Below, piece by piece: positions 49,035 through 60,500 of a DNA stretch of 64,000 nucleotides. Numbering within the stretch: position 1 is the stretch's first letter; each line of letters begins with the position of its first letter. The position numbers and the translations under genes are program-made. The notes beneath the pieces are model-generated. The model had not been told where the DNA came from, ran no database searches, and saw nothing but the letters and a program-made list of their open reading frames with translations. This stretch comes from Liolophura sinensis (taxonomy: Eukaryota > Mollusca > Polyplacophora > Chitonida > Chitonidae): the NCBI RefSeq assembly GCF_032854445.1, contig NW_027018012.1, positions 59,984-123,983 on the forward strand. The letters run 5' to 3'.

Positions 49035-49577
49035 GGTCGGAGAGCAACGCTACCATTCGATTTCTCGTCACAAAATACGTCGGATTAGCCTCTTACCAGC
49101 AGCACTGGAACAGTTTTTCCAATTTTGCATTTTTGCCTGGTCTTTTTGTTAATTGAAATCGGCTACACTGTACTCTGTACAATCGCGACTGGTCATTACT
49201 ATATTCAACTTTTGACTATAAGTTATGTGCCCTTCGGTAGCCCAGAAGACCTGAAATCTTTGGGCTAAGCCCATTTAACTCACCCAGCAATTGTCTTACT
49301 TCTAAGTGCAAGACAATCTCAATGTCTTTATCTACGTGTAGAAAAACCACACCATTTGTACGTGAAAAACACAAGGTACTTCATACAGTCTGCTGTAAAA
49401 AGTATAATTAAACACTGGCCCACATTTATAAGGTGCCAAAAGATGCGGAATTGGGCCAGGCATCGGCAGCTGTTAAAAAATTGCAAATATCCCTGGTTTC
49501 CATGGAGTAAGAGCCGTTGCTGGGCACGTGATTATGACATCAATATTCATTGATTTGTCGCTACAGCCAAAAGTATT
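49035..49577. repeat. 543-bp monomer with 6-bp deletion (fourth)
   Basis: This is the same deletion allele, 2189 bp after the third copy. The spacing is one base short of 2190 because the preceding unit reads GAGCAGGCATC for GAGCCAGGCATC near 48913. Confidence 0.92.
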
Positions 49578-50675
49578 GGTCGGAGAGCAACGCGGTTTGC
49601 ACCATTCGATTTCTCGTCACAAAATACGTCGGATTAGCCTCTTATCAGCAGCACTGGAACAGTTATTCCACTTTTGCATTTTTGCCTGGTCTTTTTGTTA
49701 ATTGAAATCGGCTACACTGTACTATGTACAATAGTGAGTGGTCATTACTATATTTAACTTTTGACTATAAGTTATGTGCCCTTCGGTAGCCCAGAAGACG
49801 TGAAATCTTTGGGCTAAGCCCATTTAACTCACCCAGCAATTGTCTTACTTCTAAGTGCAAGACAATCTCAATGTCTTTATCTACGTGTAGAAAAACCACA
49901 CCATTTGTACATGAAAAACACAAGGTACTTGATACAGTCTGCTGTAAAAAGTACAACTGACCACAGACCCACATGAAAAAGGTACCAAAAGATGCGGAAT
50001 TGAGCCAGGCATCGGCAGCTGTTGAAAAATTGCAAATTTCCCTGGTTTCCATGGAGTAAGAGCCGTTGCTGGGCACGTGATTATGACATAAATGATCATT
50101 CAATTGTCGCTACAGCCAAACGTATTGGTCGGAGAGCAACGCGGATTGCACCATTCGATTTGTCGTCACAAAATACGTCGGATTAGTCTCTTACCAGCAG
50201 CACTGGAACAGTTTTTCCACTTTTGCATTTTTGCCTGGTCTTTTTGTTAATTGAAATCGGCTACACTGTACTCTGTACAATCGCGACTGGTCATTACTAT
50301 ATTCAACTTTTGACTATAAGTTATGTGCCCTTCGGTAGCCCAGAAGACCTGAAATCTTTGGGCTAAGCCCATTTAACTCACCCAGCAATTGTCTTACTTC
50401 TAAGTGCAAGACAATCTCAATGTCTTTATCTACGTGTAGAAAAACCACACCATTTGTACGTGAAAAACACAAGGTACTACATACAGTCTGCTGTAAAAAG
50501 TATAATTAAACACTGGCCCACATTTATAAGGTGCCAAAAGATGCGGAATTGGGCCAGGCATCGGCAGCTGTTAAAAAATTGCAAATATCCCTGGTTTCCA
50601 TGGAGTAAGAGCCGTTGCTGGGCACGTGATTATGACATCAATGATCATTGAATTGTCGCTACAGCCAAAAGTATT

Positions 50676-53600
50676 GGTCGGAGAGCAAGGCGATTTGCAT
50701 CATTCGATTTCTCGTCACAAAATACGTCGGATTAGCCTCTTACCAGCAGCACTGGAACAGTTTTCGCACTTTTGCATTTTTGCCTGGTCTTTTTGTTAAT
50801 TGAAATCGGCTACACTGTACTCTGTACAATCGCGACTGGTCATTACTATATTCAACTTTTGACTATAAGTTATGTGCCCTTCGGTAGCCCAGAAGACGTC
50901 AAATCTTTCGGCTAAGCCCATTTAACTCACCCAGCAATTGTCTTACTTCTAAGCGCAAGACAATCTCAATGTCTTTATCTACGTGTAGAAAAACCACACC
51001 ATTTGTACATAAAAAACACAAGGTACTTGATACAGTCTGCTGTAAAAAGTACAACTGAACACTGACCCACTTCAGTAAGGTGCCAAAAGATGCGGAATTG
51101 AGCCAGGCATCGGCAGCTGTTGAAAAATTGCAAATTTCCCTGGTTTCCATGGAGTAAGAGCCGTTGCTGGGCACGTGATTATGACATAAATGATCATTGA
51201 ATTGTCGCTACAGCCAAAAGTATTGGTCGGAGAGCAAGGCGGTTTGCACCATTCGATTTCTCGTCACAAAATACGTCGGATTAGCCTCTTACCAGCAGCA
51301 CTGGAACAGTTTTTCCACTTTTGCATTTTTGTCTGGTCTTTTTGTTAATTGAAATCGGCTACACTGTACTCTGTACAATCGCGACTGGTCATTACTATAT
51401 TCAACTTTTGACTATAAGTTATGTGCCCTTCGGTAGCCCAGAAGACCTGAAATCTTTGGGCTAAGCCCATTTAACTCACCCAGCAATTGCCTTACTTCTA
51501 AGTGCAAGACAATCTCAATGTCTTTATCTACGTGTAGAAAAACCACACCATTTGTACATGAAAAACACAAGGTACTTGATACAGTCTGCTGTAAAAAGTA
51601 CAACTGACCACAGACCCACATGAAAAAGGTGCCAAAAGATGCGGAATTGAGCCAGGCATCGGCAGCTGTTGAAAAATTGCAAATTTCCCTGGTTTCCATG
51701 GAGTAAGAGCCGTTGCTGGGCACGTGATTATGACATAAATGATCATTCAATTGTCGCTACAGCCAAACGTATTGGTCGGAGAGCAACGCGGATTGCACCA
51801 TTCGGTTTCTCGTCACAAAATACGTCGGATTAGCCTCTTACCAGCAGCACTGGAACAGTTTTTCCACTTTTGCATTTTTGCCTGGTCTTTTTGTTAATTG
51901 AAATCGGCTACACTGTACTCTGTACAATCGCGACTGGTCATTACTATATTCAACTTTTGGACTATAAGTTATGTGCCCTTCGGTAGCCCAGAAGACCTGA
52001 AATCTTTGGGCTAAGCCCATTTAACTCACCCAGCAATTGTCTTACTTCTAAGTGCAAGACAATCTCAATGTCTTTATCTACGTGTAGAAAAACCAGACCA
52101 TTTGTATGTGAAAAACACAAGGTACTTGATACAGTCTGCTGTAAAAAGTATAATTAAACACTGGCCCACATTTATAAGGTGCCAAAAGATGCGGAATTGG
52201 GCCAGGCATCGGCAGCTGTTAAAAAATTGCAAATATCCCTGGTTTCCATGGAGTAAGAGCCGTTGCTGGGCACGTGATTATGACATCAATATTCATTGAT
52301 TTGTCGCTACAGCCAAAAGTAATGGTCGGAGAGCAACGCGGTTTGCACCATTCGATTTCTCGTCACAAAATACGTCGGATTAGCCTCTTATCAGCAGCAC
52401 TGGAACAGTTATTCCACTTTTGCAATTTTGCCTGGTCTTTTGTTTATTGAATCGGCTACACTGTACTATGTACAATAGTGAGTGGTCATTACTATATTTA
52501 ACTTTTTGACTATAAGTTATGTGCCCTTCGGTAGCCCAGAAGACGTCAAATCTTTCGGCTAAGCCCATTTAACTCACCCAGCAATTGTCTTACTTCTAAG
52601 TCCAAGACAATCTCAATGTCTTTATCTACGTGTAGAAAAACCACACCATTTGTACATGAAAAACACAAGGTACTTGATACAGTCTGCTGTAAAAAGTACA
52701 ACTAAACACTGACCCACATTTATAAGGTGCCAAAAGATGCGGAATTGGGCCAGGCATCGGCAGCTGTTAAAAAATTGCAAATATCCCTGGTTTCCATGGA
52801 GTAAGAGCCGTTGCTGGGCACGTGATTATGACATAAATGATCATTGAATTGTCGCTACAGCCAAAAGTATTGGTCGGAGAGCAACGCGGTTTGCACCATT
52901 CAATTTCTCGTCACAAAATACGTCGGATTAGCCTCTTACCAGCAGCACTGGAACAGTTTTTCCACTTTGCATTTTGCCTGGTCTTTTGTTAATTGAAATC
53001 GGCTACACTGTACTCTGTACAATCGCGACTGGTCATTACTATATTCAACTTTTGACTATAAGTTATGTGCCCTTCGGTAGCCCAGAAGACCTGAAATCTT
53101 TGGGCTAAGCCCATTTAACTCACCCAGCAATTGTCTTACTTCTAAGTCCAAGAAAATCTCAATGTCTTTATCTACGTGTAGAAAAACCACACCATTTGTA
53201 CATAAAAAACACAAGGTACTTGATACAGTCTGCTGTAAAAAGTACAACTGAACACTGACCAACATTTATAAGGTGCCAAAAGATGCGGAATTGGGCCAGG
53301 CATCGGCAGCTGTTAAAAAATTGTAAAGTTCCCTGGTTTCCATGGAGTAAGAGCCGTTGCTGGGCACGTGATTATGACATCAATCATCATTGATTTGTCG
53401 CTACAGCCAAAAGTATTGGTCGGAGAGCAACGCGGTTTGCACCATTCGATTTCTCGTCACAAAATACGTCGGATTAGCCTCTTATCAGCAGCACTGGAAC
53501 AGTTATTCCACTTTTGCATTTTTGCCTGGTCTTTTTGTTCATTCAAATCGGCTACACTGTACTCTGTACAATCGCGACTGGTCATTACTATATTCAACTT

Positions 53601-56161
53601 TTGACTATAAGTTATGTGTCCTTCGGTAGCCCAGAAGACGACAAATCTTTGGGCTAAGCCCATTTAACTCACCCAGCAATTGCCTTACTTCTAAGTGCAA
53701 GACAATCTCAATGTCTTTATCTACGTGTAGAAAAACCAGACCATTTGTACGTGAAAAACACAAGGTACTTGATACAGTCTGCTGTAAAAAGTACAACTGA
53801 ACACTGACCCACTTCAGTAAGGTGCCAAAAGATGCGGAATTGAGCCAGGCATCGGCAGCTGTTGAAAATTTGCAAATTTCACTGGTTTCCATGGAGTAAG
53901 AGCCGTTGCTGGGCACGTGATTATGACATAAATGATCATTCAATTGTCACTACAGCCAAAGTATTGGTCGGAGAGCAACGCGGTTTGCACCATTCGATTT
54001 CTCGTCACAAAATACGTCGGATTAGCCTCTTATCAGCAGCACTGGAACAGTTTTTCCACTTTTGCATTTTTGCCTGGTCTTTTTGTTAATTGAAATCGGC
54101 TACACTGTACTATGTACAATCGCGAGTGGTCATTACTATATTTAACTTTTGACTATAAGTTATGTGCCGTTCGGTAGCCAAGAAGACGTCAAATCTTTGG
54201 GCTAAGCCCATTTAACTCACCCAGCAATTGCCTTACTTCTAAGTGCAAGACAATCTCAATGGCTTTATCTACGTGTAGAAAAACCACACCATTTGTACAT
54301 GAAAAACACAAGGTACTTGATACAGTCTGCTGTAAAAAGTACAACTGAACACTGACTCACTTCAGTAAGGTGCCAAAAGATGCGCAATTGAGCCAGGCAT
54401 CGGCAGCTTTTGACAAATTGGAAATTTCCCTGGTTTCCATGGAGTAAGAGCCGTTGCTGGGCACGTGATTATGACATAAATGATCATTCAATTGTCACTA
54501 CAGCCAAAAGTACTGGTCCGAGAGCAACGCGGTTTGCACCATTCGATTTCTCGTCACAAAATACGTCGGACTAGCCTCTTACCAGCAGCACTGGAACAGT
54601 TTTTCCAGTTTTGCATTTTTACCTGGTCTTTTTGTTAATTGAAATCGGCTACACTGTACTCTGTACAATCGCGACTGGTCATTACTATATTCAACTTTTG
54701 ACTATAAGTTATGTGCCCTTCGGTAGCCCAGAAGACCTGAAATCTTTGGGCCAAGCCCATTTAACTCACCCAGCAATTGTCTTACTTCTAACTCCAAGAC
54801 AATCTCAATGTCTTTATCTACGTGTAGAAAAACCACACCATTTGTACGTGAAAAACACAAGGTACTTGATACAGTCTGCTGTAAAAAGTACAACTGACCA
54901 CAGACCCACATGAATAAGGTGCCAAAAGATGCGGAATTGAGCCAGGCATCGGCAGCTGTTGAAAAATTGCAAATTTCCCTGGTTTCCATGGAGTAAGAGC
55001 CGTTGCTGGGCAGGTGATTATGACATAAATGATCATTCAATTGTCGCTACAGCCAAACGTATTGGTCGGAGAGCAACGCGGATTACACCATTCGATTTCT
55101 CGTCACAAAATACGTCGGATTAGTCTCTTACCAGCAGCACTGGAACAGGTTTTCCTCTTTTGCATTTTTGCCTGGTCTTTTTGTTAATTGAAATCGGCTA
55201 CACTGTACTCTGTACAATCGCGACTGGTCATTACTATATTCAACTTTTGACTATAAGTTATGTGCCCTTCGGTAGCCCAGAAGACCTGAAATCTTTGGGC
55301 TAAGCCCATTTAACTCACCCAGCAATTGTCTTACTTCTAAGTGCAAGACAATCTCAATGTCTTTATCTACGTGTAGAAAAACCACACCATTTGTACATAA
55401 AAAACACAAGGTACTTGATACAGTCTGCTGTAAAAAGTACAACTGAACACTGACCCACATTTATAAGGTGCCAAAAGATGCGGAACTGGGCCAGGCATCG
55501 GCAGCTGTTAAAAAATTGCAAATATCCCTGGTTTCCATGGAGTAAGAGCCGTTGCTGGGCACGTGATTACGACATCAATATTCATTGATTTGTCGCTACA
55601 GCCAAAAGTATTGGTCGGAGAGCAACGCGGTTTGCACCATTCGATTTCTCGTCACAAAATACGTCGGATTAGCCTCTTATCAGCAGCACTGGAACAGTTT
55701 TTCCACTTTTGCATTTTTGCCTGGTCTTTTTGTTAATTGAAATCGGCTACACTGTACTTTGTACAATCGCGAGGGGTCATTACTATATTTAACTTTTGAC
55801 TATAAGTTATGTGCCGTTCGGTAACCCAGAAGACGTCAAATCTTTGGGCTAAGCCCATTTAACTCACCCAGCAATTGTCTTAATTCTAAGTCCAAGACAA
55901 TCTCAATGTCTTTATCTACGTGTAGAAAAACCACACCATTTGTACGTGAAAAACACAAGGTACTTGATACAGTCTGCTGTAAAAAGTACAACTAAACACT
56001 GACCCACATTTATAAGGTGCCAAAAGATGCGGAATTGGGCCAGGCATCGGCAGCTGTTAAAAAATTGCAAATATCCCTGGTTTCCATGAAGTAAGAGCCG
56101 TTGCTGGGCACGTGATTATGACATCAATGATCATTGAATTGTCGCTACAGCCAAAAGTATT
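50676..56161. repeat. Monomers 93-102, mixed types with a few indels
   Basis: Ten units start at 50676, 51225, 51774, 52324, 52872, 53418, 53966, 54515, 55064 and 55613. The first shares GCAAGGCGATTTGCATCATTC, TTTTCGCAC and ATCTTTCGGC with the unit at 40270, 10406 bp away. Single-base indels cluster at 51.9-53.0 kb (TTTTGGACTATAAG, TTGTTTATTGAATCGG, ACTTTTTGAC, CCACTTTGCATTTTGCC), giving units of 550, 548 and 546 bp. The other units are regular, apart from a missing A at CAGCCAAAGTATT near 53957. Only satellite is present. Confidence 0.83.
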
Positions 56162-56710
56162 GGTCGGAGAGCAACGCGGTTTGCACCATTCGATTTCTCG
56201 TCACAAAATACGTCGGATTAGCCTCTTATCAGCAGCACTGGAACAGTTTTTCCACTTTTGCATTTTTGCCTGGTCTTTTTGTTAATTGAAATCGGCTACA
56301 CTGTACTTTGTACAATCGCGACTGGTCATTACTATATTCAACTTTTGACTATAAGTTATGTGCCCTTCGGTAGCCCAGAAGACGTGAAATCTTTGGGCTA
56401 AGCCCATTTAACTCACCCAGCAATTGTCTTACTTCTAAGTGCAAGACAATCTCAATGTCTTTATCTACGTGTAGAAAAGCCACACCATTTGTACGTGAAA
56501 AACACAAGGTACTTGATACAGTCTGCTGTAAAAAGTACAACTAAACACTGACCCACTTCAGTAAGGTGCCAAAAGATGCGGAATTGAGCCAGGCATCGGC
56601 AGCTGTTAAAAAATTGTAAAGTTCCCTGGTTTCCATGGAGTAAGAGCCGTTGCTGGGCACGTGATTATGACATAAATGATCATTCAATTGTCGCTACAGC
56701 CAAAAGTATT

Positions 56711-57544
56711 GGTCGGAGAGCAACGCGGATTGCACCATTCGATTTCTCGTCACAAAATACGTCGGATTAGCCTCTTACCAGCAGCACTGGATAAGTTTTT
56801 CCACTTTTGCATTTTTGCCTGGTCTTTTTGTTAATTGAAATCGGCTACACTGTACTCTGTACAATCGCGACTGGTCATTACTATATTCAACTTTTGACTA
56901 TAAGTTATGTGCCCTTCGGTAGCCCAGAAGACCTGAAATCTTTGGGCCAAGTCCATTTAACTCACCCAGCAATTGCCTTACTTCTAAGTGCAAGACAATC
57001 TCAATGTCTTTATCTACGTGTAGAAAAACCACACCATTTGTACATAAAAAACACAAGGCACTTGATACAGTCTGCTGCAAAAAGTACAACTAAACACTGA
57101 CCCACATTTATAAGGTGCCAAAAGATGCGGAATTGGGCCAGGCATCGGCAGCTGTTAAAAAATTGCTAATATCAACTTTTGACTATAAGTTATGTGCCCT
57201 TCGGTAGCCCAGAAGACGTGAAATCTTTGGGCCAAGCCCATTTAACTCACCCAGCAATTGTCTTACTTCTAAGTCCAAGAAAATCTCAATGTCTTTATCT
57301 ACGTGTAGAAAAACCACACCATTTGTACGTGAAAAACACAAGGTACTTGATACAGTCTGCTGTAAAAAGTACAACTGAACACTGACCCACTTCAGTAAGG
57401 TGCCAAAAGATGCGGAATTGAGCCAGGCATCGGCAGCTGTTGAAAAATTGCAAATTTCCCTGGTTTCCATGGAGTAAGAACCGTTGCTGTGCACGTGATT
57501 ATGACATAAATGATCATTCAATTGTCGCTACAGCCAAAAGTATT
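56711..57544. repeat. 834-bp chimeric unit: one monomer plus a 285-bp partial copy
   Basis: The unit runs normally to AATTGCTAATAT near 57172. It then jumps back to CAACTTTTGACTATAAG at 57173, which first occurs at 56888, 285 bp earlier. It continues as a B-type monomer to the next anchor at 57545. Compared with two full monomers, 264 bp are missing. The joined sequences share short AT-rich words (AAATATC at one site, TATATTC at the other), consistent with microhomology-driven unequal exchange or slippage. This is the only such junction in the window. Confidence 0.92.
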
Positions 57545-60500
57545 GGTCGGAGAGCAACGCGGTTTACACCATTCGATTTCTCGTCACAAAATACGTCGGA
57601 TTTGCATTTTACCAGCAGCACTGGAACAGTTTTTCCACTTTTGCATTTTTACCTGGTCTTTTTGTTAATTGAAATCGGCTACACTGTACTCTGTACAATC
57701 GCGACTGGTCATTACTATATTCAACTTTTGACTATAAGTTATGTGCCCTTCGGTAGCCCAGAAGACCTGAAATCTTTGGGCTAAGCCCGTTTAACTCACC
57801 CAGCAATTGTCTTACTTCTAAGTGCAAGACAATCTCAATGTCTTTATCTACGTGTAGAAAAACCACACCATTTGTACATAAAAAACACAAGGTACTTGAT
57901 ACAGTCTGCTGTAAAAAGTACAACTAAACACTGACCCACATTTATAAGGTGCCAAAAGATGCGGAACTGGGCCAGGCATCGGCAGCTGTTAAAAAATTGC
58001 AAATATCCCTGGTTTCCATGGAGTAAGAGCCGTTGCTGGGCACGTGATTATGACATCAATATTCATTGATTTGTCGCTACAGCCAAAAGTATTGGTCGGA
58101 GAGCAACGCGGTTTCCACCATTCGATTTCTCGTCACAAAATACGTCGGATTAGCCTCTTACCAGCAGCACTGGAACAGTTTTTCCACTTTTGCATTTTTG
58201 CCTGGTCTTTTTGTTAATTGAAATCGGCTACACTGTACTATGTACAATCGCGAGGGGTCATTGCTATATTTAACTTTTGACTATAAGTTATGTGCCGTTC
58301 GGTAGCCCAGAAGACGTCAAATCTTTGGGCTAAGCCCATTTAACTCACCCAGCAATTGTCTTAATTCTAAGTCCAAGACAATCTCAATGTCTTTATCTAC
58401 GTGTAGAAAAACCACACCATTTGTACGTGAAAAACACAAGGTACTTGATACAGTCTGCTGTAAAAAGTACAACTAAACACTGACCCACATTTATAAGGTG
58501 CCAAAAGATGCGGAATTGAGCCAGGCATCGGCAGCTGTTGAAAAATTGCAAATTTCCCTGGTTTCCATGGAGTAAGAGCCGTTGCTGGGCACGTGATTAT
58601 GACATAAATGATCATTGAATTGTCGCTACAGCCAAAAGTATTGGTCGGAGAGCAACGCGGTTTGCACCATTCGATTTCTCGTCACAAAATACGTCGGATT
58701 AGCCTCTTACCAGCAGCACTGGAACAGTTTTTCCACTTTTGCATTTTTGCCTGGTCTTTTTGTTAATTGAAATCGGCTACACTGTACTTTGTACAATCGC
58801 GACTGGTCATTACTATATTCAACTTTTGACTATAAGTTATGTGCCCTTCGGTAGCCCAGAAGACGTGAAATCTTTGGGCTAAGCCCATTTAACTCACCCA
58901 GCAATTGTCTTACTTCTAAGTCCAAGACAATCTCAATGTCTTTATCTACGTGTAGAAAAGCCACACCATTTGTACGTGAAAAACACAAGGTACTTGATAC
59001 AGTCTGCTGTAAAAAGTACAACTAAACACTGACCCACTTCAGTAAGGTGCCAAAAGATGCGGAATTGAGCCAGGCATCGGCAGCTGTTAAAAAATTGTAA
59101 AGTTCCCTGGTTTCCATGGAGTAAGAGCCGTTGCTGGGCACGTGATTATGACATAAATGATTATTCAATTGTCACTACAGGCAAAAGTATTGGTCGGAGA
59201 GCAACGCAGTTTGCACCATTCGATTTCTCGTCACAAAATACGTCGGATTAGCCTCTTACCAGCAGCACTGGAACAGTTTTTCCACTTTTGCATTTTTACC
59301 TGGTCTTCTTGTTTATTGAATTCCGCTACACTGTACTCTGTACAATCGCGACTGGTCATTACTATATTCAACTTTTGACTATAAGTTATGTGCCCTTCGG
59401 TAACCCAGAAGACGTCAAATCTTTCGGCTAAGCCCATTTAACTCACCCAGCAATTGTCTTACTTCTAAGTCCAAGACAATCTCAATGTCTTTATCTACGT
59501 GTAGAAAAACCACACCATTTGTACGTGAAAAACACAAGGTACTTGATACAGTCTGCTGTAAAAAGTACAACTGACCACAGACCCACATGAAAAAGGTGCC
59601 AAAAGATGCGGAATTGAGCCAGGTATCGGCAGCTGTTGAAAAATTGCAAATTTCCCTGGTTTCCATGGAGTAAGAGCCGTTGCTGGGCACGTGATTATGA
59701 CATAAATGATCATTCAATTGTCACTAGAGGCAAAAGTATTGGTCGGAGAGCAACGCAGTTTGCACCATTCGATTTCTCGTCACAAAATACGTCGGATTAG
59801 CCTTTTACCAGCAGCACTGGAACAGTTTTTTCCACTTTTGCATTTTTACCTGGTCTTCTTGTTTATTGAAATCGGCTACACTGTACTCTGTACAATCGCG
59901 ACTGGTCATTACTATATTCAACTTTTGACTATAAGTTATGTGCCCTTCGGTAGCCCAGAAGACCTGAAATCTTTGGGCCAAGCCCATTTAACTCACCCAG
60001 CAATTGTCTTACTTCTAACTCCAAGACAATCTCAATGTCTTTATCTACGTGTAGAAAAACCACACCATTTGTACGTGAAAAACACAAGGTACTTGATACA
60101 GTCTGCTGTAAAAAGTACAATTGACCACAGACCCAAAGGAATAAGGTGCCAAAAGATGCGGAATTGGGCCAGGCATCGGCAGCTGTTGAAAAATTGCCAA
60201 TTTCCCTGGTTTCCATGGAGTAAGAGCCGTTGCTGGGCACGTGATTATGACATAAATGATCATTCAATTGTCGCTACAGCCAAAAGTATTGGTCGGAGAG
60301 CAACGCGGATTGCACCATTCGATTTCTCGTCACAAAATACGTCGGATTAGCCTCTTACCAGCAGTACTGGAACAGTTTTTCCACTTTTGCATTTTTGCCT
60401 GGTCTTTTTGTTAATTGAAATCGGCTACACTGTACTCTGTACAATCGCGACTGGTCATTACTATATTCAACTTTTGACTATAAGTTATGTGCCCTTCGGT

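Larger units (their letters stand above)
41917..50675. repeat. 4-monomer (2190-bp) higher-order unit, three copies, with a dimer between
   Basis: Units 43009-45198, 46297-48486 and 48487-50675 correspond one to one, with shifts of 3288 and 2190 bp. In each set the second unit carries the 6-bp deletion (CAACGCTACCATTC), the third has CAGTTATTCCAC with CAATAGTGAGTGG, and the fourth begins after CCAAACG and has GGATTAGTCTC. The dimer at 45199-46296 between the first two sets resembles their last two units. Right halves containing ACGTGTTAAACAC and AAAAAATTCAAC recur near 42787, 46078 and 48268. Order and spacing are highly regular, indicating recent amplification. Confidence 0.88.

Noticed and set aside
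56711-57544. Mobile-element insertion or new gene in the 834-bp unit
   Set aside because: All 834 bp can be assigned to the monomer; the unit is an out-of-register join.
59706-60350. 214-codon plus-strand open frame, the longest in the window
   Set aside because: It spans parts of two satellite units and is long only because an extra T (CAGTTTTTTCCAC near 59825) shifts frame past a stop and C-type changes remove another. No other unit has it, and its sequence matches no family I know.
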